From the NCBI GenBank assembly GCA_964016985.1, contig OZ024828.1, positions 29,889,629 to 29,953,628 on the forward strand: a stretch of 64,000 bases of DNA. The letters are read 5' to 3'. Every line of letters begins with the position of its first letter. The first letter of the stretch is position 1. The notes below the pieces were generated by a model. That model was not told the origin of the DNA. It searched no databases and saw nothing but the letters and a program-made list of their open reading frames with translations. Made by a program: the position numbers and the translations under genes. This DNA comes from Anodontia alba. Its lineage: Eukaryota > Mollusca > Bivalvia > Lucinida > Lucinidae. This document shows positions 45,717 through 55,198 of the stretch, in pieces.

Positions 45717-46766
45717 TATACAGCGCAAATGAGCCGGGAACCAGAATAAGACGGGTTTGCTATTTCATCATGATTTATTGAAATCCTACGACAACGATTT
45801 CAAACCCGTCCAATTCTGGTTCTCGGCTCAACAGCGATGTATCTACAGGGTTCATACAGGCAAGGCTAAGCCAAATTCAAGGACTTTTCAAGGACCAACC
45901 TCATAGTTTTCAAGGACTATGATACTTACACAAATTCGTAAATTCTGCACTGTTATCCATTGGTTCCAAATCCAGGGTTAAATTTTGGGCTAAAACACTG
46001 ATAATTTCTGCCAAATAATGTCACAATGAATTCTCTTAAAACCAAAAGTATTAAGTTGTGGTGTGGTTGCAGTTTCTGTTTCAACCTGTGAGAAATTTAC
46101 AAATGTCCGAGACATCGCCTTTTCTTGTTTCTTTTGCCCCTCTCCTTCACCTGTGACCCCAATGCACAATCACACATTTGTTTCGATGTCCTTATTACAG
46201 GCCAACAGTGCGCCTTGTGTTTACTGTTTGTTTCCTTTATCTTAAGATATCGTTTTGGTCACTCTCTGCTATAAACACATTTTCCCATTACGCAGTAATA
46301 AATTCAGATTCCAAGAAAAAAACACACTAAAGAAAGGCAGACGCCATTTTTGTTTGGTTAGTCTGGTTATTGGATTGACTTTTTTCAGTGATAAAAGTGG
46401 TCACAATCGCCAAATACCAGTCTGCAAGGGAGACAATCCAAACATCATGTACAAAACATTCGAACCTATGTGTATTCGAACTTTTGTTTTCGTGCCAAGT
46501 ACATTCAACCTCTTTAATTATGGCACTTCTGCAGAGCTATTGTTGCTCAAAATTTGCCGATTTTTTTCTAGAACTTTAGTTTTAATTCTCACAGAGATTT
46601 AAAATTGTCCAGAATGCAAGAAAATGTGAAATTCAAGTACTTTTCAAGGTCTAAGGACAGTTTTCAAGGGCTTTTCAAGACAAATTTTGTTTTCAAAGAC
46701 TTTTCAAGGCTGCCCTTCATTTTCAAGTACTTTTCAAGCCTGTGCAAACCCTGATCTATGATTTAA
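45717..46766. mobile_element. TTAA palindromic MITE, split by a hAT-like element
   Basis: Flanked by TTAA at 45717-45720 and 46763-46766. The left arm reads ATCATATATACAGCGC..GAGCCGGGAACCAGAAT..GACGGGTTTG, and its inverted partner CAAACCCGTCC..ATTCTGGTTCTCGGCTC ends ATGTATC, interrupted, then TATGAT. Without the insertion it is about 130 bp and nearly all stem. TTAA duplication suggests piggyBac-type mobilisation (inference). Confidence 0.8.
45846..46753. mobile_element. hAT-like non-autonomous element, 908 bp, ATCTA duplication
   Basis: Inverted ends CAGGGTTCATACAGGC and GCCTGTGCAAACCCTG. Subterminal TTCAAGGACTTTTCAAGG at the left, many ACTTTTCAAGG-type repeats at the right (46635-46740). 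ATCTA lies on both outer sides (45841-45845, 46754-46758). TIRs look hAT-like, but the duplication is 5 bp rather than 8. The inner ORFs (115 aa at 46255, 60 aa at 46063) are not transposase-like. Confidence 0.8.
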
Positions 46767-47254
46767 GAAATGGAAGCCAGTATCCAGAACTTGTCCCATT
46801 TGTTCCACAGTTCGTAGATGTAGTAGAAGAATTTGTTGACATTTGGTGAGAATATTTCAGCCAAAAATGAAGCTACAACAAGATATGGCTATGACAACGA
46901 TATGGCGACGAAGACTTATGTTTCCCCAAATAGCGGATGCAAGTTAGTTGCATGTTGCATTTGTTTTAGTTAGGGTAGCAGTGTAAATATGCGGAGACCC
47001 CCCAGATCTGTGCTGGCCATTGATTGTTATCTTGTCGATATATTACCATTTGAGAGAAATGTGATGTTTTTTAGAACCTTTTCAGAAGTCACAGAATATG
47101 ATTATATTTTATCAGCAGTGTTTCTGTTGTACTTAAATACAACAATATTTAGAGAAAAATATATACAAGATATTTTTGGGGGCTTGCACTGCCCTACTGA
47201 CCCCAAGTATCGGTGTATCTATTTGACAGATCCACCCTGTACTAATGGTCTTAA
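46767..47254. other. no supported gene; one 118-aa ORF
   Basis: The plus-strand frame from 46989 (MRRPPRSVLAIDCYLVDILP...) runs into the SINE-like sequence at 47255. It has no recognised motif. The open piece at 46757-46851 (from about IYDLRNGSQYPELVPF to a stop after VDIW) overlaps a MITE edge. Neither is called as a gene. Confidence 0.3.
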
Positions 47255-47362
47255 AATTGTCTCGACCTCAGCGGGATTCATACAAACGATATCGCGCTTG
47301 AAAGTCGAGTGCACTCGCTTGAAAGTCGAGTGCACCAACCACTAGACCACCCGGCCCACCAA
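47255..47362 (-). mobile_element. tRNA-like SINE head with internal 21-bp duplication
   Basis: On the minus strand: GGGCCGGGTGGTCTAGTGG (A-box-like), then TTGGTGCACTCGACTTTCAAGCG, here twice in tandem, then GAATCCCGCTGAGGTCGAG (B-box-like, in place of GGTTCGAATCC). The duplicated unit lies at 47295-47315 and 47316-47336 and differs only at its last base. More likely a SINE head or tRNA pseudogene than a working tRNA. Confidence 0.5.
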
Positions 47363-47437
47363 GATGCCTGTGGTTAGTCCGAATTTTAATTCTGTACGAA
47401 CATGCAACTACAGCATACAAAACGATTCCAAACTTAC

Positions 47438-47552
47438 CTTTGATGCATGAAGCGAAAGGCTTAGGATTCAGGGAATCTTCTGGTTCCAATCTAACATTTG
47501 GTATCTTGTAATTCGCAGGTCTGACATCAAACCACAACTTTTTTTTTTCCAT
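47438..47552 (-). CDS. first coding exon of an unrecognised gene
   Basis: Seen: ATG at 47552, preceded by a short upstream ATG with an immediate stop (ATGGCCTAA). 38 codons plus one base follow: MEKKKLWFDVRPANYKIPNV, then RLEPEDSLNPKPFASCIK, ending in AAG|GTAAGT, an excellent donor. The frame is also open upstream, but the Met at 47552 is the natural start. The peptide looks like the polar N terminus of a soluble protein; I do not recognise the family. Exon 2 would lie at lower coordinates, past the SINE-like and hAT sequence, possibly outside the recognisable part. Best non-transposon gene candidate in the window. Confidence 0.5.
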
Positions 47553-47559
47553 CTGTACC

Positions 47560-47760
47560 CGATTGTTTAGGCCATAATTTTGTTCACTACCCGCCTTTAA
47601 CAGGAAGGGAGACAACCTTTACAGTATAGGCGAAAATTACCGAAGCAATATTCAGGAACCGATTCTGAGCGAAGGCGTTTTAACCAATCACAGCAGCGGT
47701 CATATAATTTTTTGGTTTTCTATTTACCTGATTGGCTCCGACCATTTGGCATGTTATCGA
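47560..47760. promoter_or_regulatory. promoter-like region with two CCAAT boxes
   Basis: Upstream of the minus-strand exon: TAACCAATCACAG (CCAAT at 47684-47688, plus strand) and CTGATTGGCTCC (ATTGG at 47731-47735, a good NF-Y-type site). It is relatively free of repeats. On the other side a short plus-strand frame (ATG 47776) ends in CGTAAC|GTGAGT at 47796. A bidirectional promoter is possible but is inference. Confidence 0.35.
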
Positions 47761-47799
47761 TCTCCTACAGAGGAAATGTTCTTCGATATTCGTAACGTG

Positions 47800-48281
47800 A
47801 GTAACACCATGAAAAACCCTGGGCTTTCACATTCGCATGTTTCATGTACGAGCGTATTAACGCTTAGAACATGCCGGGTAAAAAAAATCAGCAGACATTT
47901 TGAAATATGTACGAAGTATGTTGATCTGGGGGAAAAAAAGAAAAGAAACGAAATAAATATATATATTAACATGGTAACATACGCCCTGTAGGAAATGTTA
48001 TGACAAAGGAAACATCACAAGTAGAGGATATTATAACTATCACAGTTTATACATATGTTCAAACTAGCTGGGTAAACATGCATGTAGTTCTGCTTAAGAA
48101 TCATATTTAAACCAGCCGAATATTTAGGGAAAACATGTGAAAATATGGCTGTATGTCACATGGAATTAAATCAATGGGCTGAACTATCTATCGGCACCTC
48201 GTAAACATACTGCAGTTGAGCATAATGTAATAGTGGGTATAGTATTTAACGCACTGCATGCATGGGTAAAATTCAGCAGAA
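47800..48281. other. no gene seen
   Basis: No defined repeat. The 72-81 aa ORFs on both strands at 47746-47991 overlap each other and include A-rich low complexity. Confidence 0.35.
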
Positions 48282-48565
48282 CATTACGAAAAAAACGCCT
48301 ATTCAAATATACAGAAAATTTTATCCTTCAAAAACTGAAAATTTTCAGATAAAAAAAAACTCTAATATTTTTCATATTTCTGCTCAAAACATAAATTATG
48401 GGTACTCGTTAGAACCGCCTCGGCGAGGCGGTTCTAATGAGTACCCACAATCTATGTTTTTGAGCAGAAATACGAAAAATAATGTATACCCCTCTAAACC
48501 CCAGTTTTACTATATAAAAGTGGGGTTTAAGGGGGTCAAAATTATATAGGCATGTTTTCGTGATG
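48282..48565 (+). mobile_element. PAL-1 MITE, copy 3
   Basis: CATTACGAAAAAAACGCC at left, ATAGGCATGTTTTCGTGATG at right. Main palindrome about 48378-48470, with arms ATGGGTACTCGTTAGAACC and GGTTCTAATGAGTACCCAC, centred on CGGCG. Minor hairpin AAACCCCAGTTTTA/TAAAAGTGGGGTTT at about 48498-48531. Confidence 0.92.
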
Positions 48566-48599
48566 AGACAATTTTTAAGTATTTTTTTCTTATTTTCCT

Positions 48600-48697
48600 A
48601 AAGAAAATAGGCTTTGGCATTTCATGCAAAGTGTCTCCTAAATGCAAATTGCCTCCTGAGGAACAATTTGCATGAAAGGTCAAAACCTATTTTCTCG

Positions 48698-48727
<30 letters not shown>
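48600..48727. mobile_element. palindromic fragment plus poly-A
   Basis: AAAATAGGCTTTGGCATTTC, then inverted GAAAGGTCAAAACCTATTTT around a GCAAATTGCCTCCTGAGG centre, the same arms as 53768-53860. It is followed by about 29 As at 48699-48727. Confidence 0.6.
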
Positions 48728-48732
<5 letters not shown>

Positions 48733-48901
48733 TAAGAACAAGTATCATCAATTTATCGTCAGTAAAATTTGCCCTGAGTGGTAAAGGTTAAATTAGCCCT
48801 GACCAAATCCGTTATTCAAGTTGAAATCGATTGCATTCCATCGTTACCAAGCACTAACATTTGAAGGACCGGTTTGTCGAAAGTAATGTTAAGTGGACTG
48901 A

Positions 48902-49202
48902 TTTTGTTTGTGTTGAGGTTTTACGGCCCAGTCAACCCATTGGGCTCATGTCGAGCACGGTCAGTTTACCTATCACACGTTTACTGGACAGGCTTAATCC
49001 TCTGAGCGGTTAACCAATATTGTGTACATTCTTTCGCCAGAAACTGACAACTGCCCTTCTTGAATCAGCGGAAGGGAGGGAATGACCGTAGAAAATATCT
49101 ATGATCAATCTCCACGACAGAATGTTGCCGACCTCGTGGGTCGAACCCGCGACCTCCTGATCACCAGTCGGACACGCATCCAACTGAGCCATCGAGGCCA
49201 GC
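48902..49202 (-). mobile_element. SINE-1 with 12-bp target duplication
   Basis: Reversed SINE-1: GTGTTGAGGTTTTACGGCCC ... GCATCCAACTGAGCCATC. Flanked by TAAGTGGACTGA at 48890-48901 and 49203-49214. Confidence 0.94.
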
Positions 49203-49835
49203 TAAGTGGACTGAATACACTTGGTATTGTTTATTTTATTTATTTATTTTTTTTTTTCACATTTTACAAGTTTTACAACTTTTGTGAATTCCTGTTTTCT
49301 TTCCTTAGCACATAGACCCTTCAAAAACGGGGGTCTACTCTAAAGGGAGTGCAAATTCTTTCCTTTTAGAGTATATCATTTTTAAGAAGGGAGGCAAAAC
49401 TATTTAGACAGAGTTACCTCCCGAAAGGTTGATACCGGAGTTAATTTTGATATAACCTTACTTTTTATTGTCTCAAAATACTATTTCCAAATGAACTTAA
49501 GCTGTCCCTAGTTTGCTATAAAATGCTTCTGAGGACTGTACAAAAAAGCATTATATTAGAAAATATTGTCTAAGTACGTAGTTTTCTAACTAGGCTACGT
49601 AGCCAAATTAGGTCAAGGGAAGTATTATGCAATCAATTAGATAATGATTATAATCTATTTACTTTAAAAGTTGTTTTGGTATATTTTGTATGTCTATGTG
49701 CTTTTTTTATGATAAACATGTATATTTCTTTCACAATGCAGATTCTTCAGAACCTTAGTGAGAGCATAAATTATTTTCATGAAGCTTAGAGTATCAGAAC
49801 ACTCTTTCTAATTATATTTATGGACAATATTATTA

Positions 49836-50172
49836 CAGTCGACTCTCGTTATCTCGAAGTCCAAGGGACTCTCTGGAATACTTCGCGATATCCGTATCTC
49901 GACATATCAGATTAGCAGAATTGAGGAACATATAAATCGAACAACCACATTTCACAAATGAATTTGTAATTTGACTCCTGAAGGTAGAGATATATTGCAA
50001 ATACATGTATTGTGGAAAAGAGAAGAAATTGCTCCTTAGGAGCAATTTCTCATCTTTTCCACAATATTTTTGTTACCTGTTGTTAGATTTCCGTGTTAGA
50101 ACAGGGATCAGATTTTCACTTCGAGATAAGCGTTCATTCGAGATAAGCGGTCGAGATAACGAGAGTCGAATG
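49836..50172. mobile_element. pogo-type MITE, nested in T1
   Basis: CAGTCGACTCTCGTTATCTC at left; GAGATAACGAGAGTCGAATG at right (one change from a perfect end). TA on both sides (49834-49835, 50173-50174). The interior has an additional inverted pair: GAGAAGAAATTGCTCC / GGAGCAATTTCTC at about 50020-50053. Confidence 0.9.
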
Positions 50173-50179
50173 TATCATA

Positions 50180-51544
50180 CGAGGGATGTTCGAAATGAAT
50201 TGCTTATTTCTATCTGGAGACTTCAAATTTCAAGTTAGCCCAAAAGTACTCATTTCATGTCCTCGAAGTACTCCCCGTGGCTAGAAATGCAAAGTTTCAG
50301 CCGATGTATACACTCTTGAAGGCGTCACGGTACGCTGATTTGGGCACAGTAATAAGGTACTGATGAATGGCAGATCCAAGTGCCTGTCTGGACTGGTATT
50401 TCCGCCCAGCAAGGAATGCTTTCAATTTCGGAAACAAACAGAAATCACATGGGGCAAGGTCTGGGGAATACGGGGGGTGGGGGGTGGGGGGGGGGGGGGG
50501 GAGTTGAGGCAAAACAGTTACTTTTTCTTTCTTCAAAAACACCGTAACTATTGCGGAGGTATGAGCTGGGGCATTGTCATGTAGAAGACGGACATGTTTA
50601 AAACCAGTGGCAGGGCGTCGTTTCTGATAATACTTTTTCAGTTTCTTCAGTACTACGTCTTTGTAGTACTTTCCGGTGATGCTTTTGCCCTTTTTCACTT
50701 GCACTTTTACTGCGACTCCTTCACCAGAGAAGAAGATTGCATACAAAACCTTCTTTGTACTCAAAGAACGTTTGGCAATTATTGGGCGTTTGCTGTTTTT
50801 AGTGGCCCAGATCTTATTGCTAACCTTTCTGACGGGCTCAAAATAATGGACCCAGGTTTCATCACCTGTGACGACATTGGCAAACTGCTTTTTGTCATAT
50901 TTTGGAAACATTTGAAGCAGCCTTTTGGCCACTTTAACCCTTTGCCTCTTTTGCTCGTCAGTCAACAGATGTGGCACCCATCTAGCAGAAATCTTTCTGA
51001 CTTTCAAATGCTTCTTCAAAATAAGGTGAACCGTTGAAAGTGATATGCCTACCTTTCGTGCAATATCACGAACTGTAAATCTGGCATCTCCTTCAATGAT
51101 TTCCTTTATTTTGGAAACGATTTCTTTACGAGATGCAGATTTTGGCCTACCTGATTTCGGTGCATTTTTGATGGACTCTACACCAGACTCAAATTTCTTT
51201 TTCCACCACCGAACTGTGTCATAAGACACACAAGAAGGTCCAAGAGCAGTAGAAATTTCAGTCATCAGCTTCTTTAAAGAACAACCAAGTTTTGAGCGAG
51301 CTTTGATGTAAGCCCGTATTTCATCTTTTTTGTCGACGCTTCTACTAACCATTTTTACTGCAGTGGTCAATGATTGCGTGTATTCAAATGGCAAATTTTA
51401 TGTCTTACACTTAGTCTAACATGTACATTTATACACCATTGTGTAGATATTGAATAACCCTATACACGTATGTATTGGTTTTATCGTGCCCCACGTGGAT
51501 ATCGAGCTAGAGGACAATAAGCAAATCATTCCGAACATCCCTCG
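50180..51544 (-). mobile_element. mariner transposon, 1365 bp
   Basis: Inverted ends: CGAGGGATGTTCGAAATGA at 50180, and TCATTCCGAACATCCCTCG ending at 51544. TA lies at the left (50178-50179); at the right the matching position reads CA, apparently a decayed TA. The inverted sister copy of T1 shows the site before insertion, so the limits are well supported. It encodes one transposase on the minus strand. Confidence 0.93.
50250..51352 (-). pseudogene. mariner transposase, 9-residue catalytic-loop insertion and C-terminal frameshift
   Basis: Cut-and-paste transposase of the mariner family. The likely start is the Met at 51352 (MVSRSVDKKDEIRAY), although the frame is open 14 codons further up. 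Numbering from that upstream Met (51394): paired helix-turn-helix regions at about 20-75 and 105-127, linker SGRPKS at 81-86, WVPHLLTDEQ at 139-148, first Asp in TGDETW (178), second in LHDNAPAH (273), third in PDLAPCD (317). There are 94 residues between the first two Asp, as usual. Between the last two there are 43 instead of 34, because QLPPPPPTP (297-305) is inserted from a G/C run at 50480-50506. A one-base loss near 50321 shifts the frame; the uninterrupted frame stops at 50297, and the expected C terminus (..IHRLKLCISSHGEYF..) continues in the next frame to a stop at 50250-50252. Probably inactive. Confidence 0.93.
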
Positions 51545-51710
51545 CAACAACAGCCTGGGAAAATCTGTTTGAAACGAAAATGAAGATCCTGAGATTTTCG
51601 TTACATCTAAAGTAGCTACAGTATCAACCTTTAATATGATATGGCAGCGTCTGAAGACAACTATATACTAATGTCGAACGCGTGAAATGCTGGCTGCTTT
51701 TCAGTATTCT

Positions 51711-52176
51711 CATTACGAAAACATGCCTATTCAAATATATATTCAAAATATTTAAAACGTTTACAAGCAAAAAAAAAAAAAAGTGAAAATTTTCAGATAA
51801 AAAATTCTGATATTTTTCATATTTCTGCTCAAAACATAGATTGTGGGTACTCGTTAGAACCGCCTCGATGAGGCGGTCTATGTTTAGGTACCCACAGTCT
51901 ATGTTTTTGACGAAACGGTTCTAACGAATACCCATAATCTTTGTTGAGCAGACACACAAAACATAGATTGCGAGTAATTCTTAGGACCGCCTCGACGAGG
52001 TGGTTCTAACGAGTACCCACAGTCTGTATTTTGACGAGGCGGTTCTAACGAGTACCCACAATCTATGTTTTTGAGCAGAAATAAGAAAAATAATGTATAC
52101 CCCTGTTAACCCTAGTTTTACTATATAAAAGTGGGGTTTAAGGGGTTCAAAATTATATAGGTATGTTTTCGTAATG
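51711..52176 (+). mobile_element. PAL-1 MITE, copy 4, with amplified centre
   Basis: Ends CATTACGAAAACATGCC and ATAGGTATGTTTTCGTAATG. Instead of one palindrome it holds several partial ones between 51840 and 52080: GGGTACTCGTTAGAACC, a shortened GAGGCGGTCTATG, ACGGTTCTAACGAATACCC, ACCGCCTCGACGAGG and two GTTCTAACGAGTACCCAC arms. At 466 bp it is nearly 200 bp longer than its relatives. Confidence 0.85.
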
Positions 52177-52373
52177 AGTAAAAATACTCTAGAGGAGACG
52201 TCCAGCAAGAGCCTGAGTCACAGATCATAGCCTAATAATGACGCCAAGAGGAAGCAAATCATGACAATTTGCATGAAATGTCATTTCAGGGAAAAAAAAG
52301 GAAAATATTTGTAAAGGTCATCTGCTAATTTTTTTCCATTATGCTGTGCGTTTTAGTTTGAAGATTTTGTTTA
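52177..52373. other. spacer between two PAL-1 copies
   Basis: A short AGGAAGCAAATCATGACAATTTG..CATGAAATGTCATTTC piece resembles PAL-2/PAL-3 arms. No gene. Confidence 0.4.
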
Positions 52374-52655
52374 CATTACGAAAACATACCTATATAATTT
52401 TGACCCCCTTAAACCCCACTTAAGAATATAGTGAAACGGGGGTTTACATGGGTATGCATTATTTTTCTTATTTCTGCTCAAAAACATAGATTGTGGGTAC
52501 TTGTTAGAACCGCCTCGGTGAGGCGGTTCTAACAAATACCCTCGATCTATGTTTTGAGCAGAAATATGAAAAATATCAGAATTTTTTTATCTGAAAACTT
52601 TCAGATTTTGGTGGTGAAATATTCAATATATTTAAATAGGCGTGTTTTCGTAATG
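52374..52655 (-). mobile_element. PAL-1 MITE, copy 5
   Basis: CATTACGAAAACATACC..AATAGGCGTGTTTTCGTAATG. Palindrome about 52491-52552 centred on CGGTG. The minor hairpin has changed (AAACCCCACTTAAGAATAT..GAAACGGGGGTTT). Confidence 0.9.
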
Positions 52656-52846
52656 ATGAATGAAACCTGTTACTTTGTATGTAAGGCGTATGTTGTTTTG
52701 CTTTTTTTTTTGTTTTTGTTTTTTATATATACATATAAGGCCTCGTTTGTGGGACACGGATCAGCTGTTTTGAGACTCTAAACTCGTATTTTCTAATGGT
52801 TAATACCTGCCCGTCTCTTTGTATGTGCGCACGTGCATATTTGCGT

Positions 52847-52847
<1 letters not shown>

Positions 52848-52909
<62 letters not shown>

Positions 52910-52961
52910 TCTGTGTGCATAGTCTGTTGTTGTTGTTGTTGTTGTTGTGTGTGTGTGTGTG

Positions 52962-53031
<70 letters not shown>

Positions 53032-53032
53032 A
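52848..53032. repeat. compound (GT)n / (TTG)n microsatellite
   Basis: (TG)n to 52906, a short unique piece with TAGTCTGTGTGCATAG, (TTG)8-like at 52926-52947, then (GT)n to about 53029. ORFs of His/Thr or Cys/Val repeats here are translations of it. Confidence 0.97.
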
Positions 53033-53059
53033 AAATGTATGTGTGTCTCAAACACCACG

Positions 53060-53700
53060 ACCTTTAATAACACATTCTACAATTTAATACATTTTATAAG
53101 AAACTATCAACGGTCAATTTTGTGTATCAATTATTAAAAAGAAACGCTCCGAAGGAAATTACCAACGGGTAATAATCTAAAGAAAAAGGGCCAAGAACCA
53201 GTCAAAATACCTTATACAATGCAAATGACAATGCAAGTGACAAAGAACCAGTCTAGTCCGTCAATGAAGTATCCCTGCTAGACAGTGCGGATAGGCACAG
53301 TACAGTAGGGATACTTCATTATCTTTGCAAGTTTTCGCCTGGGTCTCGACAATACGACAATACGCAAACGAACAGTGAAAATCATGACCGGGCTGATCTG
53401 GGTCTTCGTTACTCACACGTGTCATAAGGGACATTTCACCCAGTTCCCAGTTCCATTAAGGGTGCAAGGAAATCGCGTTTTCCGCTCCGCTAGAGCGCAA
53501 TAATTCGGGATTATGTTTTTTGTTTAAGGATTGAATTCGGACTTTTTAATGTGTGATCGTCTGTCAAAAAATTATTGAAGTAATTCAAATGAGGTTTAAT
53601 TTTTACACATTTCACTCTGGATTAAAACACCCGCAACACAAAAGGGACCTGTAACGCGGCTGTATTACTTTCGGCTAGTCTCATTCATAGGACATCGATC
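53060..53700. other. no gene seen
   Basis: A PAL-5-group trace near 53385-53415 (GACCGGGCTGATCTGGGTC). A short inverted pair GAAGTATCCCTGCTAGAC / GTACAGTAGGGATACTTC lies at 53265-53318. Confidence 0.4.
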
Positions 53701-53707
53701 TTAAACT

Positions 53708-53917
53708 TTAACTGCTCTCTGGGCAAATTCAGCAGATGACAAATATATATTATTTTGATTTCTTTTTCTTCAGAAAACAGGCTTTGGCATTTCTTGCAAA
53801 TTGTCTCCTAAGAAGACAATTTGCAAGAAATGCCAAATCCTGTTTTTCTGACGAAAATAAGAAAACTATTTCAAAATGTTGTTTGCTGAAATAATTTCCC
53901 AGCATGCTAAGCGTTAA
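53708..53917. mobile_element. PAL-2 MITE, best copy
   Basis: Ends TTAACTGCTCTCTGGGC and CCCAGCATGCTAAGCGTTAA, with TTCAGCAGATGACA inside. The centre is a strong palindrome: TTTGGCATTTCTTGCAAATTG and its complement around TCTCCTAAGAAGA (53790-53845). Confidence 0.75.
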
Positions 53918-53934
53918 TGATGTACAATGCAAGA

Positions 53935-54160
53935 AAAGGGCCTTTATGCAATACGCGGACAGCGACGGCCCAGATCAGTCTGTATATTTGCACAGTCAGA
54001 TCATGGCTTCTGGTACCCGCTTAATAAAGACTCATAATACTGAAAACTATAAAGACGCCGAGAGGATGCACTGATCAGACTGTGCGAATGCACAGGCTGA
54101 TATTAGATTTCGCTGTTTCACGTACGACATAAAGGATCTTTTGCTGCTTTGTGCATCTAA
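53935..54160. mobile_element. PAL-5-group fragment
   Basis: GCCCAGATCAGTCTG near 53968 and ACTGATCAGACTGTGCG, AATGCACAGGCTGAT near 54070-54105 are arms of the element at 59161-59391. Ends not clear. Confidence 0.4.
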
Positions 54161-54604
54161 TGATTTTCAACTGCAACAAAGCAAAATGGTACACATCGCA
54201 TATGCGAACAACGGAAACCCAGATAAGTCTGCACAATTGTATATTTTGGTCGGGGCCTAAAGCCTTATTCTAAACTTTATTTTCGAAAGTTCTTCCGGCG
54301 AACGACAAAACCATGAAGAGACTTCGCGGATGAATACGCTACGCTGACCGAAGTGAGGCGTCCGCGATTTCCACTTTTTAGGTAAAAGGTACTTTTTTCT
54401 TCGCTCTTCGCTTTAATGTTTGGAGTGGTACACCACAGCGTGAAATTATGAAGTGAACATTCATAAATCGCTCAAACAGCCAAGGCGTATATTTTCCTTA
54501 CTCCTGAAAGGACGGTTTTTGTTAGTAGCACCTTTTAATAGATGAGAAATTTGAATCATGTATGACTATAATATTGACACGAATGTGGTATAATTTATTA
54601 TCCT

Positions 54605-54804
54605 TCCGCAGACGACAATTTGATGACAATATTTATTTTTATTTTTTTTTTCAAGAAAATAGGGTTTGGTTTTTCATGCAAGGTGTCTCCGGAGGAGACA
54701 ATTTGAATAAAGCGCCAAACTATATTTTCTGGGAAAGTATACGAAATTATAATTCCAAAATATCGTCTGCTGAATTTTTTTACCCAGCATGCTCAGCTTT
54801 TAAT
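54605..54804. mobile_element. PAL-2 MITE
   Basis: Left CCGCAGACGACAATTTGATG, right TATCGTCTGCTGAATTTTTT then ACCCAGCATGCTCAGC. Centre GTGTCTCCGGAGGAGAC. The 109-aa plus-strand ORF across it is not supported. Confidence 0.65.
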
Positions 54805-55198
54805 AACCCAAATATAGCGGTGTCAACAAGTTGGAAAATACAAAAATGGAATTGTGGAATAGGGAGAAGTAGAGAAGGAATGAGGGAGTAAAACTTTTAA
54901 TCCATGACTTCGGTTAAAGGTAACACTCCAGGAGTGATATTCTTTTGTTTTGAGGGAAATCCTAAACACGTGGATGAATGAATAAGTAATGCTGGTTCGT
55001 ACACAGACCAAAAGTTATGATTGATAAATAAATATAAATGTAAATAATATATTCTCGGTTCAGTTCAGAAAGTGGAGTTTTCAAGTGTAAGGCATAGTAG
55101 GGAATCAGAGGAACACAAATATTTTGCATGTATGAAATTGGTCTTTTTTTCTGCTTTAGTTTCATTGGATACTTTGATGAAATTTAATTTTTTTCCTT
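54805..55198. other. no gene seen
   Basis: AT-rich; no element or exon recognised. Confidence 0.4.

Larger units (their letters stand above)
49424..51640 (+). mobile_element. TIR element T1, copy 1, carrying two nested insertions
   Basis: Left end AAGGTTGATACCGGAG, right end GTATCAACCTTTAA. Contents include TGCTTCTGAGGACTGT, TACGTAGTTTTCTAAC and TTAGTGAGAGCATAAATTA, all present inverted in the copy at 57648-58137. A pogo-type MITE (49836-50172) and a mariner (50180-51544) interrupt it 5 bp apart. Without these it is about 510 bp, close to the 490 bp of the other copy. No transposase of its own. Confidence 0.85.

Noticed and set aside
46989..47345. 118-aa plus-strand ORF as a gene
   Set aside because: Its C terminus is the duplicated tRNA-like repeat (RLKVECTRLKVECT) and no domain is recognisable.
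50478..50502. G-quadruplex as a functional element in the mariner
   Set aside because: The G-run is better explained as slippage in the transposase gene; other copies would be needed to claim function.
50594..51037. 147-aa plus-strand ORF
   Set aside because: Shadow of the mariner transposase on the opposite strand.
52800..53137. His/Thr-repeat and Cys/Val-repeat ORFs
   Set aside because: Direct translation of the (GT)n/(TTG)n microsatellite on both strands.
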